Position numbers and translations under genes: made by a program
Assembly (NCBI RefSeq): GCF_017744695.1
Contig: NZ_JAGIAS010000006.1
Span: 508,139-572,138, forward strand
Length of the DNA stretch: 64,000 nucleotides
Direction of reading: 5' to 3'
Origin: Dyadobacter sp.
Lineage (GTDB): Bacteria; Bacteroidota; Bacteroidia; Cytophagales; Spirosomataceae
In this document: positions 51,604 through 59,110 of the stretch, piece after piece
Layout of the letters: every line of letters begins with the position of its first letter
Numbering within the stretch: the stretch's first letter is position 1
Notes under the pieces: generated by a model
Told to the model about the DNA's origin: nothing
The model's database searches: none
What the model saw: the letters and a program-made list of their open reading frames with translations, nothing else

Positions 51604-52101
51604 ATGGCATCGTGGTATCTATGCAAAATCCGGTTTCAGAAGGAAGATGAAGCCGGAGCTCTCAAAACAATCAATGAAGCCTTCCTATTCGACGCAGTTT
51701 CGTACACTGAAACTGAGGCAGCGGCTTACGCACAAATCGTCACCGGCGCGAGTGATTTCAGCATTACCAGCATCACCCGTTACCGCCTGGCTGATCTCTT
51801 TTCCTATGAGGACGGCGAGCAATGGTTCAAGGCAAAGCTGATCTATTTCTCAGTAGACGAAAAATCGGGCAAGGAAAAGAAGATCGTGAATTACATGCTG
51901 GTGAACGCAGAAGGCATTCAGCAGGCGCTCGACCGCATCAACGAGGGCATGCGCAATTTCCTCATCCCATTTGAGATTGTCGAAGTTGCTCTCACGATTA
52001 TCAGCGATGTATTTCCGTACACTGGTGAAAAGAATGACGAGCTGGAAGTGCCCGAGAATATGCTCACACTTTCCGAGGCTATTGCAGAACGACGTCAATA
52101 A
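51604..52101 (+). CDS. DUF4494 protein
   Basis: A 165-residue soluble protein. ASWYLCKIRFQKEDEAGALKTINEAFLFDAVSYTETEAAAY and DLFSYEDGEQWFKAKLIYFSVDEKSGKEKK match DUF4494, a family restricted mainly to Bacteroidota phages and elements. It is preceded by TTATCAACAACTAAAAAC, a variant of the recurring leader, and is the last gene of the rightward early operon. Confidence 0.87.
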   Translation: MASWYLCKIRFQKEDEAGALKTINEAFLFDAVSYTETEAAAYAQIVTGASDFSITSITRYRLADLFSYEDGEQWFKAKLIYFSVDEKSGKEKKIVNYMLVNAEGIQQALDRINEGMRNFLIPFEIVEVALTIISDVFPYTGEKNDELEVPENMLTLSEAIAERRQ

Positions 52102-52118
52102 GCGGAGTAGAATAGTCG

Positions 52119-52166
52119 GAATTTATATACGGGCTAGAAATCCCCCGTATATAAATTCTAGTTTTT
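52119..52166 (+). terminator. Strong terminator of the early operon
   Basis: GAATTTATATACGGG (52119-52133) pairs perfectly with CCCGTATATAAATTC (52144-52158), a 15-bp stem, followed by TAGTTTTT. It closes the rightward early operon. 52167-52295 is AT-rich with nothing recognised. Confidence 0.9.
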
Positions 52167-52295
52167 GCCGGTATAGGAAATTGCTTTCAGAGGGAAATGA
52201 AGAAACTTAACAGAGAATACAAAACCTTACCCTGGTTATATTTTTATTCGTCTGATTTTTAGTGACCTATTTTATAGTGAAGTACAATTGATTTC

Positions 52296-53210
52296 CTACT
52301 CACGAGGATTCAAGAAGCCATCTTCATCAATTGCAACTTCTCTTTTTACTTCTTCGTATTCCCTTGGTGTCGGCTTGGAGGAATGGATCAACTTCTCCTC
52401 CAACGTTAAGTGATTTCGAAGAAAATCGACGCAATCCATCATCTTTTCAAGTGTCGATTCAATCATTTCTGGTGATGCGAAATCTACGAATTCGTTTTTC
52501 TTGAACTCAAATTTGCCAAAATCTAGTTCAAAAGTTCGATCTTTTAGGGGCCTGCTATTAAAATGAAGGCAATTTCTCAATGTATTCACAAACTCCAAGA
52601 ACTCTTTGAATTTTTTGATTTGACTAGACAATTCTTGATTTTCTATTTTTTTAAAAACAAGGTTGTATTTTTCCCCTAGTCCGACAAAATCTGAATGAAG
52701 TTTTCCTTGGATCTTTTTTATTGTTAGTTCGGTCAGTCCAGCTAAAAACTTGGATATCTGTGAAAAAGTTTTGTTTGATTTAATTTCTTTTTCTTCATCA
52801 GTTGCAAGTTTTTCAAACATTACATCTATCATATCTTCAAATACAATCCAGATCGAAAATATCAACTGTGCTTTGTATCTGTCGTGATATGCTTTTAATT
52901 TGTCAGGAGATCCGATATGGAAAATATTGCTGTAATGATCATTTTCTCTCTTTGCATCTTTTGAAAAATACGGATTTAAAGTTCCATCTGCCAAGGCCGG
53001 ATGTATTTTGTTTACGAAAAAAGGCAATTGCAGGTCAACATAAAAGTTGTAAATTAAATGAGATAAATTAGCAAAGAATTCGTTCCGAAGATCTTCCTTT
53101 TCAAATTTTTTGTTTTTGGAAAGTTCGGCAGCTCGCGATTGTAACTTCCAAAGCATATCGAGGTGATCTAGGAATTTGTTGTGATCTTCAAATCGCGGGA
53201 ATTTTGGCAT
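52296..53210 (-). CDS. AT-rich hypothetical protein with HEPN-like motif
   Basis: A 304-residue helical protein. Around residue 212, EFVNTLRNCLHFNSRPL contains an R-N-x-x-H element like the catalytic or structural motif of HEPN-type proteins (RNxxHF). The sequence is visibly more A/T-rich than its neighbours, with many AAA/TTT codons, a sign of separate origin. HEPN-related proteins often act as RNases in abortive infection; here this is a suggestion only. It ends the leftward accessory group. Confidence 0.7.
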   Translation of the reverse strand: MPKFPRFEDHNKFLDHLDMLWKLQSRAAELSKNKKFEKEDLRNEFFANLSHLIYNFYVDLQLPFFVNKIHPALADGTLNPYFSKDAKRENDHYSNIFHIGSPDKLKAYHDRYKAQLIFSIWIVFEDMIDVMFEKLATDEEKEIKSNKTFSQISKFLAGLTELTIKKIQGKLHSDFVGLGEKYNLVFKKIENQELSSQIKKFKEFLEFVNTLRNCLHFNSRPLKDRTFELDFGKFEFKKNEFVDFASPEMIESTLEKMMDCVDFLRNHLTLEEKLIHSSKPTPREYEEVKREVAIDEDGFLNPRE

Positions 53211-53255
53211 GTTTTAAGAATTTGAGTAATTAAATGTGTTTTTCGATTCGTTAGT

Positions 53256-54038
53256 TCAATAAACTGTTTGACTCTCAGTGTAATATGTCTTTCCGCTACC
53301 AAGCTTGCCAACGATAATTTCCTCGCCCTCGGGAGATGTCTTCCTTTTCGGATTATGGACGAACCTGTGATCCTTGTTTTCCATTTCGAAGACGTCGTCG
53401 GACGTTTTGAGCTTTTCGAGTTCCTCAGTCGCTTCAACCGTTACAGTCTTGATCGCGTTGTGCAATTCCTTCACCTTGCCGGCTGGGATGTTCTTCGCGA
53501 TCGAGTAGGGGGAGATTTTCGCGCACCAAAGAATCTCGTCGGCGTAAGCGCTCCCAATCCCACGAATCTTGTCCTGTTTCTGTATAACCTCCTTGATTTT
53601 CCCCGAGGCCTTCGAGAGGTACTTCGCGAAATATTCCAGGGTAAAGTCGTCGCTGAGAATATCAGGAACATTTGGCACCTCTGGGTTCAGTATTGGCTTC
53701 GCCTGGCCCATGCCATCCAGCACCATTATCCCCGCTCCGTTTTCAAACAGGAGTTCAAAGATTGGGTTTCTAAGGTTCTCTTCGGTCGGTAGTAGCACCA
53801 TTTTCCCGGTCAGCATCATGTGTATGCCCAGAACGTTACCATTATCGAAATGCAGGTGCAGCTCCTTTCCGTTACGGTCTACATATTGAAGCCTAGACCC
53901 CTTGAATGCGTCATTAAATTCGTCGTTGGAGGCTTTCACGCGCTTTTTCCAAAGAACGTCGATGCTTTTGAATTTCTGACCCTTGAAATGCTTTTGCAAG
54001 GTGATCCCTACGATGTTGAGCTCTGGTACTTCTGGCAT
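53256..54038 (-). CDS. Fpg/Nei-family DNA glycosylase with zincless finger
   Basis: A 260-residue DNA glycosylase/AP lyase. The N-terminus MPEVPELN keeps the catalytic Pro-Glu pair of Fpg/Nei enzymes, Lys58 lies in DRNGKELHLHF, and the H2TH domain is RGIGSAYADEILWCAKISP near residue 160-178. The C-terminal finger IIVGKLGSGKTYYTESQ keeps the beta-hairpin shape but none of the four zinc Cys residues (TYYTESQ instead of TYYCPRCQ). It should remove oxidised bases. It sits in a phage accessory block close to a SRAP gene. Confidence 0.88.
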   Translation of the reverse strand: MPEVPELNIVGITLQKHFKGQKFKSIDVLWKKRVKASNDEFNDAFKGSRLQYVDRNGKELHLHFDNGNVLGIHMMLTGKMVLLPTEENLRNPIFELLFENGAGIMVLDGMGQAKPILNPEVPNVPDILSDDFTLEYFAKYLSKASGKIKEVIQKQDKIRGIGSAYADEILWCAKISPYSIAKNIPAGKVKELHNAIKTVTVEATEELEKLKTSDDVFEMENKDHRFVHNPKRKTSPEGEEIIVGKLGSGKTYYTESQTVY

Positions 54039-54065
54039 GGCTGTGGTGTTTGTTGTTGAAGTTTA

Positions 54066-54518
54066 CTACTGAATATTTGCCGATAGAAAGGCGGTAATTC
54101 CTTCCAGATACTTGTCGATCGGACTCACCTCCATTGGAAGGCGTGCCAAATTCATTTCCCGAACCGTGACGTTAAATGCACCATAAGTATGTGCTTGTGA
54201 CAAGGTAATCATTGTCTCCATTACCGAAACGGCGTGATCTGTCACACCGAACGTAAACAGTCCGGGCTGTTCAATCTTAAAAACTGTTTTGCCCTTGAAT
54301 GTCAGCAGCCTTTCCGGTTCGGCTATGTCTACGGTACCTTCACTGACTCTCCCAATCTCGATCGTAGTCAAAAATGTGATCATGTCACCGTTATAGTCGG
54401 AGATAGTGGTATCTACCAGTAGGCCATGCCGGGTGATTGTCTCATTTGTGATTTGATCGAGCTTCGCCTTATCAAAATCGAACAGTTTGGAATCGGATGT
54501 GTAGATGAAAAAATCCAT
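54066..54518 (-). CDS. Hypothetical phage protein
   Basis: A 150-residue soluble protein, beta-rich (TVDIAEPERLLTFKGKTVFKIEQPGLFTFGVTDHAVSVMETM). No recognised motif. 27 nt upstream of the glycosylase gene in the same direction, so probably in one operon. Confidence 0.68.
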   Translation of the reverse strand: MDFFIYTSDSKLFDFDKAKLDQITNETITRHGLLVDTTISDYNGDMITFLTTIEIGRVSEGTVDIAEPERLLTFKGKTVFKIEQPGLFTFGVTDHAVSVMETMITLSQAHTYGAFNVTVREMNLARLPMEVSPIDKYLEGITAFLSANIQ

Positions 54519-54593
54519 GTGGTTTATCTGGCGGTATTGAATTGCAACTTACAGGAAGTTTTGGCTATTTTACTGGTCTAAACTCGATGTTCT

Positions 54594-54881
54594 ATGGAAA
54601 TTGATAAAAGCTTTAAAGGGTATAAGTCCTGGAAAGAAGGATCCAAGCAGACGGTAATTGCTGAACCTGGCGAAACGAAGGATGATGCTATTCAATTTAT
54701 GCATGCTCATCTTGATCATTTTAACCTCAGGGGAGAATTCACGTTCAATGCTGGGAACGTCGTGCAGAATGGTAACGAGTTTATTTTTACAATCAACAAA
54801 TTAGGCGGTAAACCAAGAGTCAACAGGCTCCGTTTGGGCCTCGGAGTGCAACCAGAAATTGATAGTGCCTCAAAAAAGTGA
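54594..54881 (+). CDS. Small hypothetical phage protein
   Basis: A 95-residue protein (GYKSWKEGSKQTVIAEPGETKDDAIQFMHAHLDHFNLRGEFTF). Unknown. It is on the plus strand between leftward genes, divergent from the gene ending at 54518, and its end overlaps the SRAP gene end by 12 nt. Confidence 0.6.
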   Translation: MEIDKSFKGYKSWKEGSKQTVIAEPGETKDDAIQFMHAHLDHFNLRGEFTFNAGNVVQNGNEFIFTINKLGGKPRVNRLRLGLGVQPEIDSASKK

Positions 54882-55736
54882 GAGCTGGCTCGGCGGCGTT
54901 TCGTTGGCGATCGTTTGGTCTAATGCCGGCATTTCAGGATAGAAATAAGGGGTTGTCGGCTCGTCTGAGGTACGGAAATCCTGCATGATAGTGCATGCCT
55001 GCATTTTCTCGCTGTCATATTGGGTGGTTGCGATCTGAGTTATTCTTTCTTCCGACAAGTCCCCCGTAATCCACTCCCATGCCAACGCAGGATCCAATAT
55101 CACCGGCATTCGGTTCTTAGCGTTGTGTACCTGCGACATCAGCTTGTTGGCTTCAGTAGTGACGATCGTTACTGTTTCAATATGCTCTCCTGTCTTGCGA
55201 TCGGTCCAAGGGTTCCATACACCAGCCATGAAGAAATATTCCTGATCTTTCAGATTAACGAAGTACGGGTACTTGTCTGCGGTTTTTAGCGGCTCTCCGG
55301 TTTTCTTGTTTCGACGGTACACATGGCGCCAGTCAAAGAATCCAGTCGACAGGACCAGACAGCGGCGGTGAAGGGCGGCATCGCGGAACATCTTTTCACG
55401 ACCCGTCTTGGGATCGATCGAAAGAAGTTCCTCGCCCCGGGCGTTCAACGTGGTAATTCCTTGCTGATAACTGCCGTCCGGTTTCTTATATCCATTCCGG
55501 AACTCTTTCGCTCGGTCGCGGTCAGAAACATATGGCGGCAGGAATCCCCATTCCATTTCGACGATATCATAGTCGTTTTTCGAAAAGTTGGGTTTGATCA
55601 CGAATACGGGGGCATAATCGAAACCATTGTTGATCGGCTTCGCCTGGTCCAGTTTGAACTTTTTAATGTCCTTCTCGATATCTTTCAAGGTAACGTACTC
55701 AGTACGCAATACCTTTTGCCTGTTGTAGTTACACAT
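54870..55736 (-). CDS. SRAP-domain (HMCES/YedK-like) protein with clamp-binding tail
   Basis: A 288-residue protein that crosslinks to abasic sites in single-stranded DNA. Cys2 (MCNYNRQ) is the catalytic residue after Met removal. TLNARGEELL near residue 85 is the conserved NARxE block, LSTGFFDWRH near 125 corresponds to GFYEW with Glu replaced by Asp, and VHNAKNRMPVILDP near 205 carries the active-site His. The protein ends QLSLF, a near-ideal beta-clamp-binding pentapeptide. The start MCNY at 55736 is chosen over an ATG nine codons upstream because Cys must follow Met. Confidence 0.92.
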   Translation of the reverse strand: MCNYNRQKVLRTEYVTLKDIEKDIKKFKLDQAKPINNGFDYAPVFVIKPNFSKNDYDIVEMEWGFLPPYVSDRDRAKEFRNGYKKPDGSYQQGITTLNARGEELLSIDPKTGREKMFRDAALHRRCLVLSTGFFDWRHVYRRNKKTGEPLKTADKYPYFVNLKDQEYFFMAGVWNPWTDRKTGEHIETVTIVTTEANKLMSQVHNAKNRMPVILDPALAWEWITGDLSEERITQIATTQYDSEKMQACTIMQDFRTSDEPTTPYFYPEMPALDQTIANETPPSQLSLF

Positions 55737-55986
55737 TTTTTCTTTCTTTAAAGTATGCAACAATTGCCCTTCCTATCATCACAGCGTCATCCTGTCTTTT
55801 GGGATCCTCCGGGACGGACATCCAGTGCTTTCGGCCGTTGGTTAATTCCGCTCTGGTAAGAAATAAATCTTTTTGTCCGTCTGAAAATATTACCCTAAAA
55901 ACGACACGTCCCTGCATTTCCAGTACTTGAATGTGCAGAACCTGTCCTCTGTGGTCAATTTTGAAATCATCTGCAGTAAATGCCAT
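55729..55986 (-). CDS. Small hypothetical protein coupled to SRAP
   Basis: An 85-residue protein (MAFTADDFKIDHRGQVLHIQVLEMQGRVVFRVIFSDGQ), beta-rich at the start, helical at the end. Its stop overlaps the SRAP start by 8 nt, which implies translational coupling. Similar small proteins near SRAP genes are known in Bacteroidota; function unknown. Confidence 0.7.
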   Translation of the reverse strand: MAFTADDFKIDHRGQVLHIQVLEMQGRVVFRVIFSDGQKDLFLTRAELTNGRKHWMSVPEDPKRQDDAVMIGRAIVAYFKERKNV

Positions 55987-56027
55987 GACGTACCATGTTT
56001 GTGCCTAAAGTAGTAAATTCTTCAAAA

Positions 56028-56513
56028 TCATCGAATGCCGCGCTCTGGAACGATGTTGTTATGGATCAGCTCGCATGAGCCTGTGTATTCATTCCCTTGC
56101 CAAAAGAAAATCTTTGCAGGGGGATCGCCGTACATTTCTTCGCAGTAAATCCACCGGATCCCTTTTTCGTTTTTTACACTGGTGACCACATATCGCCCTG
56201 ATGGCAGCATCACTTTTACCTCCTTCTGCTCCCGGATTTGGTTAAACAAGAATCGGTCCAGAATCTTAACATCTAGCGGGATCTTCAACTCGCTGAATAT
56301 TTCTATTATGCGTGTCCTTACCTCGATTCGCTCCTCGAAAACATCTTGGCGGCTGAAATACTCGAATCCCAACTTGAACCGTCCCTCTGTCAAAGTTTCG
56401 TCGTATGGGCTGTAATAGTGGCTTATAACCTTTCTGGGCACTTTTTCGCACCCAACCATCATGCCCTTTTGTAAAAATAGGATATCACCTACCTTCAAAT
56501 AGGTCGTGTTCAT
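56028..56513 (-). CDS. Hypothetical phage protein
   Basis: A 161-residue soluble protein with alternating beta and helical segments (YLKVGDILFLQKGMMVGCEKVPRKVI; GRYVVTSVKNEKGIRWIYCEEMYG). Not recognised. It is first in the leftward operon with the 85-aa gene and SRAP, under a TACTTTTG promoter, and has the leader TTCATCAACACAAAAAG. Confidence 0.68.
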   Translation of the reverse strand: MNTTYLKVGDILFLQKGMMVGCEKVPRKVISHYYSPYDETLTEGRFKLGFEYFSRQDVFEERIEVRTRIIEIFSELKIPLDVKILDRFLFNQIREQKEVKVMLPSGRYVVTSVKNEKGIRWIYCEEMYGDPPAKIFFWQGNEYTGSCELIHNNIVPERGIR

Positions 56514-56559
56514 GGGTTTACTTTTTGTGTTGATGAAATTTGTATCAAAAAAATGATAG

Positions 56560-56608
56560 CAAAAGTATCAAAATGTTGTGCACGATTCAAAACCATTTTT
56601 TAACTTTG
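56560..56608. promoter_or_regulatory. Overlapping divergent promoters
   Basis: Minus strand: TTG (56590-56588), 20-nt spacer, TACTTTTG (56567-56560), driving the gene starting at 56513. Plus strand: TTG (56576-56578), 22-nt spacer, TAACTTTG (56601-56608), driving the gene starting at 56648. Both match the Bacteroidota consensus, and their -33 regions interleave. TATCA-AAAAAA-TGATA (56543-56558... spacer 6) lies over the minus-strand start region. Confidence 0.6.
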
Positions 56609-56647
56609 GTTATCAATCTTTAACAATCCTTTAAGTTGGGCAAAAAC

Positions 56648-57079
56648 ATGGAAAGCATTCAGGGCGCCGATATCATCGAAATAGGCCAGGCCAATCCCCC
56701 CAAAGCATGGGTTGTAATCACAACCTGTCCTTCACGAGCTATTGCAGCGGCTTTTTATGGTAGAGTCTGGGCGGAAAAATTACACAGAATGCTTGCAGAG
56801 TCTGAACCCCCTGTGCTGATAGGATTGGATGAAATCCCCGTAAAAGTTGATCTGTATCTGTGGCAGATGAACGAAGGGTTAATACCCTATTCCGTTATTC
56901 TTGAAAATGGGAGGGCATTGAGAGAGGATACTTACGAAAGCGAAATTTTCAATATATCGGAACCAGATTTTCAGGAAGATCATCCTGAAATATTTGCCGG
57001 GACGTTCTGGGCGCTTTCTATCGGTGATGCCATTGAGCGCGCCGAACTTCTTTGGGAATCAAGACGTAATCATCAATAA
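56648..57079 (+). CDS. Hypothetical phage protein, paralogue of the next gene
   Basis: A 143-residue soluble protein. Its C-terminal half (VDLYLWQMNEGLIPYSVILENGR, then FAGTFWALSIGDAIERAELLW) aligns with that of the following gene, so the two arose by duplication. An upstream TTG (56636) is possible, but the ATG at 56648 is preferred. Unknown function. Confidence 0.68.
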   Translation: MESIQGADIIEIGQANPPKAWVVITTCPSRAIAAAFYGRVWAEKLHRMLAESEPPVLIGLDEIPVKVDLYLWQMNEGLIPYSVILENGRALREDTYESEIFNISEPDFQEDHPEIFAGTFWALSIGDAIERAELLWESRRNHQ

Positions 57080-57097
57080 CTTTAATCATCAGCAACT

Positions 57098-57634
57098 ATG
57101 AAATTTGGACCAACTAAAACAGAGGAAGAAGAACTTGAAGAATATAGCGCCGAAGGAATGAGAAATCGCCTTGCAGCGGCATATACTGCGTGGCGCGACG
57201 AAGTGGCAGCGAAATTGGAGCCCGTGGTTTATCCGAACCATGCATGGGTGGTTTACGCGGGAACCGAAACTCAGCAGCCCCAGGCTGCTTTTACTAACCG
57301 CGAGTATGCCGATATCCTCGCCGGGCACATGGTGGGTGTTATTGATCCGGTACTTCGTGAGCGGAGCGAGATCAAGGCAATGAACATCGAGGTTGACAAA
57401 TACAAGGAGCAGGTCAGTTTCGGGAAAATGCCGTATGAAATCATACTGAATGCCAAAGGGGAAGTTTATGATAGTTGGGGACCAAATGATGGGATACCGG
57501 CGATCAAAGAACCTGTTCCGTTGACTGACAAGTGGCCTGCTCTGTCAGGAACATTCTGGGGGTGGACCGGCGGCGAAGCCATTGAAAATGCACAGAAAAT
57601 GTTCCAGGAGTTGAAGGGAAAAGCACAACTGTAA
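57098..57634 (+). CDS. Hypothetical phage protein, paralogue of the preceding gene
   Basis: A 178-residue acidic-start protein (TEEEELEEYSAEGMRNRL). The C-terminal half (VDKYKEQVSFGKMPYEIILNAKGEV, then LSGTFWGWTGGEAIENAQKMF) repeats the pattern of the gene before it: PY-x-IIL-N and GTFW-x6-AIE-x-A. The N-terminal halves differ. Unknown function. Confidence 0.68.
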   Translation: MKFGPTKTEEEELEEYSAEGMRNRLAAAYTAWRDEVAAKLEPVVYPNHAWVVYAGTETQQPQAAFTNREYADILAGHMVGVIDPVLRERSEIKAMNIEVDKYKEQVSFGKMPYEIILNAKGEVYDSWGPNDGIPAIKEPVPLTDKWPALSGTFWGWTGGEAIENAQKMFQELKGKAQL

Positions 57635-57747
57635 TGCCGTCAAGTAGTTATAGAGAAGGAGCTTTACCCCGTTTAACCCAGATAATTTAAAGTAGAGATT
57701 TTGAATGTTGCGTGAGCAGCGATTTCAAATTGATGAAGATAGTATCG

Positions 57748-57779
57748 ACACCCTGCATACAATGTGTGCGGGGTGTTTT
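57748..57779 (+). terminator. Terminator after the paralogue pair
   Basis: ACACCC (57748-57753) pairs with GGGTGT (57771-57776), with TGCATACA..TGTGTGC able to pair within, followed by TTTTA. It lies 114 nt past the second paralogue. Confidence 0.6.
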
Positions 57780-57790
57780 ACATTTGTGCT

Positions 57791-58006
57791 ATGACAGTAC
57801 AAGAACTTAAAGAATGGTTTGAAGGCCGGGAAATACCATCTGGCCCGATCTGGATACACAAGTCCATGAAGGTGGAAGACCCTAAGCAATTTCTCCAATT
57901 GCACTTCAACTCGATCGAAGCCGATCCAAACGATCGGGCAAATGAACCTTTGATCCTGCGATTAACTTTGATGAAAGAATGGATGGAAGCGAATGGGCGT
58001 GCATAG
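57791..58006 (+). CDS. DUF6965-type small protein
   Basis: A 71-residue protein (MTVQELKEWFEGREIPSGPIWIHKSMKVEDPKQFLQLHFNSIEADPNDRANEPLILRL) following the DUF6965 pattern of Bacteroidota phages. An in-frame upstream GTG (57764) exists, but family length favours 57791. It ends 4 nt before the tRNA-like RNA. Function unknown. Confidence 0.72.
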   Translation: MTVQELKEWFEGREIPSGPIWIHKSMKVEDPKQFLQLHFNSIEADPNDRANEPLILRLTLMKEWMEANGRA

Positions 58007-58009
58007 CAT

Positions 58010-58123
58010 CAGCACACCGGCGCATTCGTAATGGATGGGTAGGCCCACGGAATAGGTAAGATCCTCGGCCAGACCGGGGAGACGAGAGTTCGAACCTCTC
58101 ATGCGTCGGGTGCTGTTTTTTTT
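58010..58123 (+). ncRNA. tRNA-like cloverleaf RNA with its own terminator
   Basis: 58010-58025 and 58101-58115 form a 15-bp closing stem (CAGCACACC then GGCGCAT; one bulged A), directly followed by eight T (58116-58123). Its inner seven base pairs behave as a tRNA acceptor. Inside lie TGGG-TAGG-CCCA (58036-58047), TCCTCGG-CCAGA-CCGGGGA (58062-58080) and a perfect T arm GAGAG-TTCGAAC-CTCTC (58084-58100) abutting the acceptor. The D arm and anticodon loop are not canonical, and no CCA is encoded. Length inside the acceptor is 90 nt, about 14 more than a normal tRNA. A tRNA mimic is more likely than a working tRNA. Confidence 0.65.
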
Positions 58124-58179
58124 GAAAAGGAAGTGATAATGTTTGATATGGAGGTCGTATAAAGAAATAAAAAACATAT

Positions 58180-58605
58180 ATGAACAATCTCCTTCCCGAT
58201 CCAGCCCTGTTAAATGAATTGTTTGACTCTGAGGGTTTCCAGGCAGCGGTATCCGCCGGTGACAAAGATCTAGCACGCGATCTTTTCTATTTGAAGTTAT
58301 TTCCTGGTGCCAAGCAGTTGTCTAGCAAGAAAGTACTGGACGAAGCAGAATTAATTCCGTTATTATCCGGAGCATTTGACCGGCCACTGATGCCCGGCTT
58401 GGGTGTTAACAAAGGCGAATATTTCGAGATTACATTAAGCCCGATGACCGTTGGAGATCGCGCCGTAGCAAGACTTTATTTTGATGGGCGAATAACTGCG
58501 GAATTTGACAAAAATGATCTCTTTATATTGCCTGAAATTAAACCAAGGATTAGTGAGACTGATATGAGGGCGCGTATTCTTGCGGCGGGGTATTTTCCTA
58601 GTTAA
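58180..58605 (+). CDS. Hypothetical phage protein
   Basis: A 141-residue soluble protein (LPDPALLNELFDSEGFQAAVSAGDKDLARDLFYLKLFPG). The middle is beta-rich, FDGRITAEFDKNDLF near 105. Not recognised. Last rightward gene before the leftward late genes. Confidence 0.66.
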   Translation: MNNLLPDPALLNELFDSEGFQAAVSAGDKDLARDLFYLKLFPGAKQLSSKKVLDEAELIPLLSGAFDRPLMPGLGVNKGEYFEITLSPMTVGDRAVARLYFDGRITAEFDKNDLFILPEIKPRISETDMRARILAAGYFPS

Positions 58606-58611
58606 TAAATC

Positions 58612-58636
58612 AGGGGCCTATGAAGCCCCTTTTTTA
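58612..58636. terminator. Terminator between rightward and leftward phage genes
   Basis: AGGGGC (58612-58617), 7-nt loop, GCCCCT (58625-58630), then TTTTT. It separates the last rightward gene (stop 58605) from the endolysin gene ending at 58664 and could act in both directions. Confidence 0.75.
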
Positions 58637-58663
58637 TGCAATACCCCTAAACTAAATCGAATG

Positions 58664-59110
58664 TCAAAATCCTTCCCACTGAAAGTGCATGCCGTCTTTT
58701 GATGCTGGCGACCAATCAGCCCCGCATATCCATCCGATATCCCGCCACACCTGCAGAAATTCTTTGGACCAGGTGACCGCCCCACGGAAAGGATTTGTGG
58801 CCGCATTCAAATCTACCGCGATGCCGAATGCATGCGCTGATATTCCGCTGCTCCCGCGTTTCTTTCGAATGTTGAAACATCCGTTCCATGTCTTGATTTC
58901 CTCGTGCATACCGTGCGAGATCAAGCTTCGCAATGCTTTCTCCAACGGAGCTTCAATAAGCTTGTTCAGGTAGATTTTTTCCGGCATGGCAGGAATTGCC
59001 TTGCGAATGTCTGCCGGCACGATCCAAACTTTCATCCACTTGTTTTCAAATGGAAGCCTGTTAACCTCTGGATTACCGAACTTGGCGATTAGTTGAGATT
59101 GCGTTTTCAT
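58664..59110 (-). CDS. Phage endolysin, M15 peptidase family
   Basis: A 148-residue zinc peptidase of the M15 (VanY/endolysin) family. GISAHAFGIAVDLN near residue 96 gives the first His and Asp ligands, DGMHFQW near 141 the second His, and the DIGWICGADW region the catalytic Asp. These enzymes cut the peptide part of peptidoglycan to lyse the host. No signal peptide, so release depends on the holin. Start overlaps the holin stop by 4 nt. Confidence 0.93.
   Translation of the reverse strand: MKTQSQLIAKFGNPEVNRLPFENKWMKVWIVPADIRKAIPAMPEKIYLNKLIEAPLEKALRSLISHGMHEEIKTWNGCFNIRKKRGSSGISAHAFGIAVDLNAATNPFRGAVTWSKEFLQVWRDIGWICGADWSPASKDGMHFQWEGF

Noticed and set aside
58010..58123. tmRNA (ssrA)
   Set aside because: Far too short, no tag reading frame, and no Ala-type acceptor with G3-U70.
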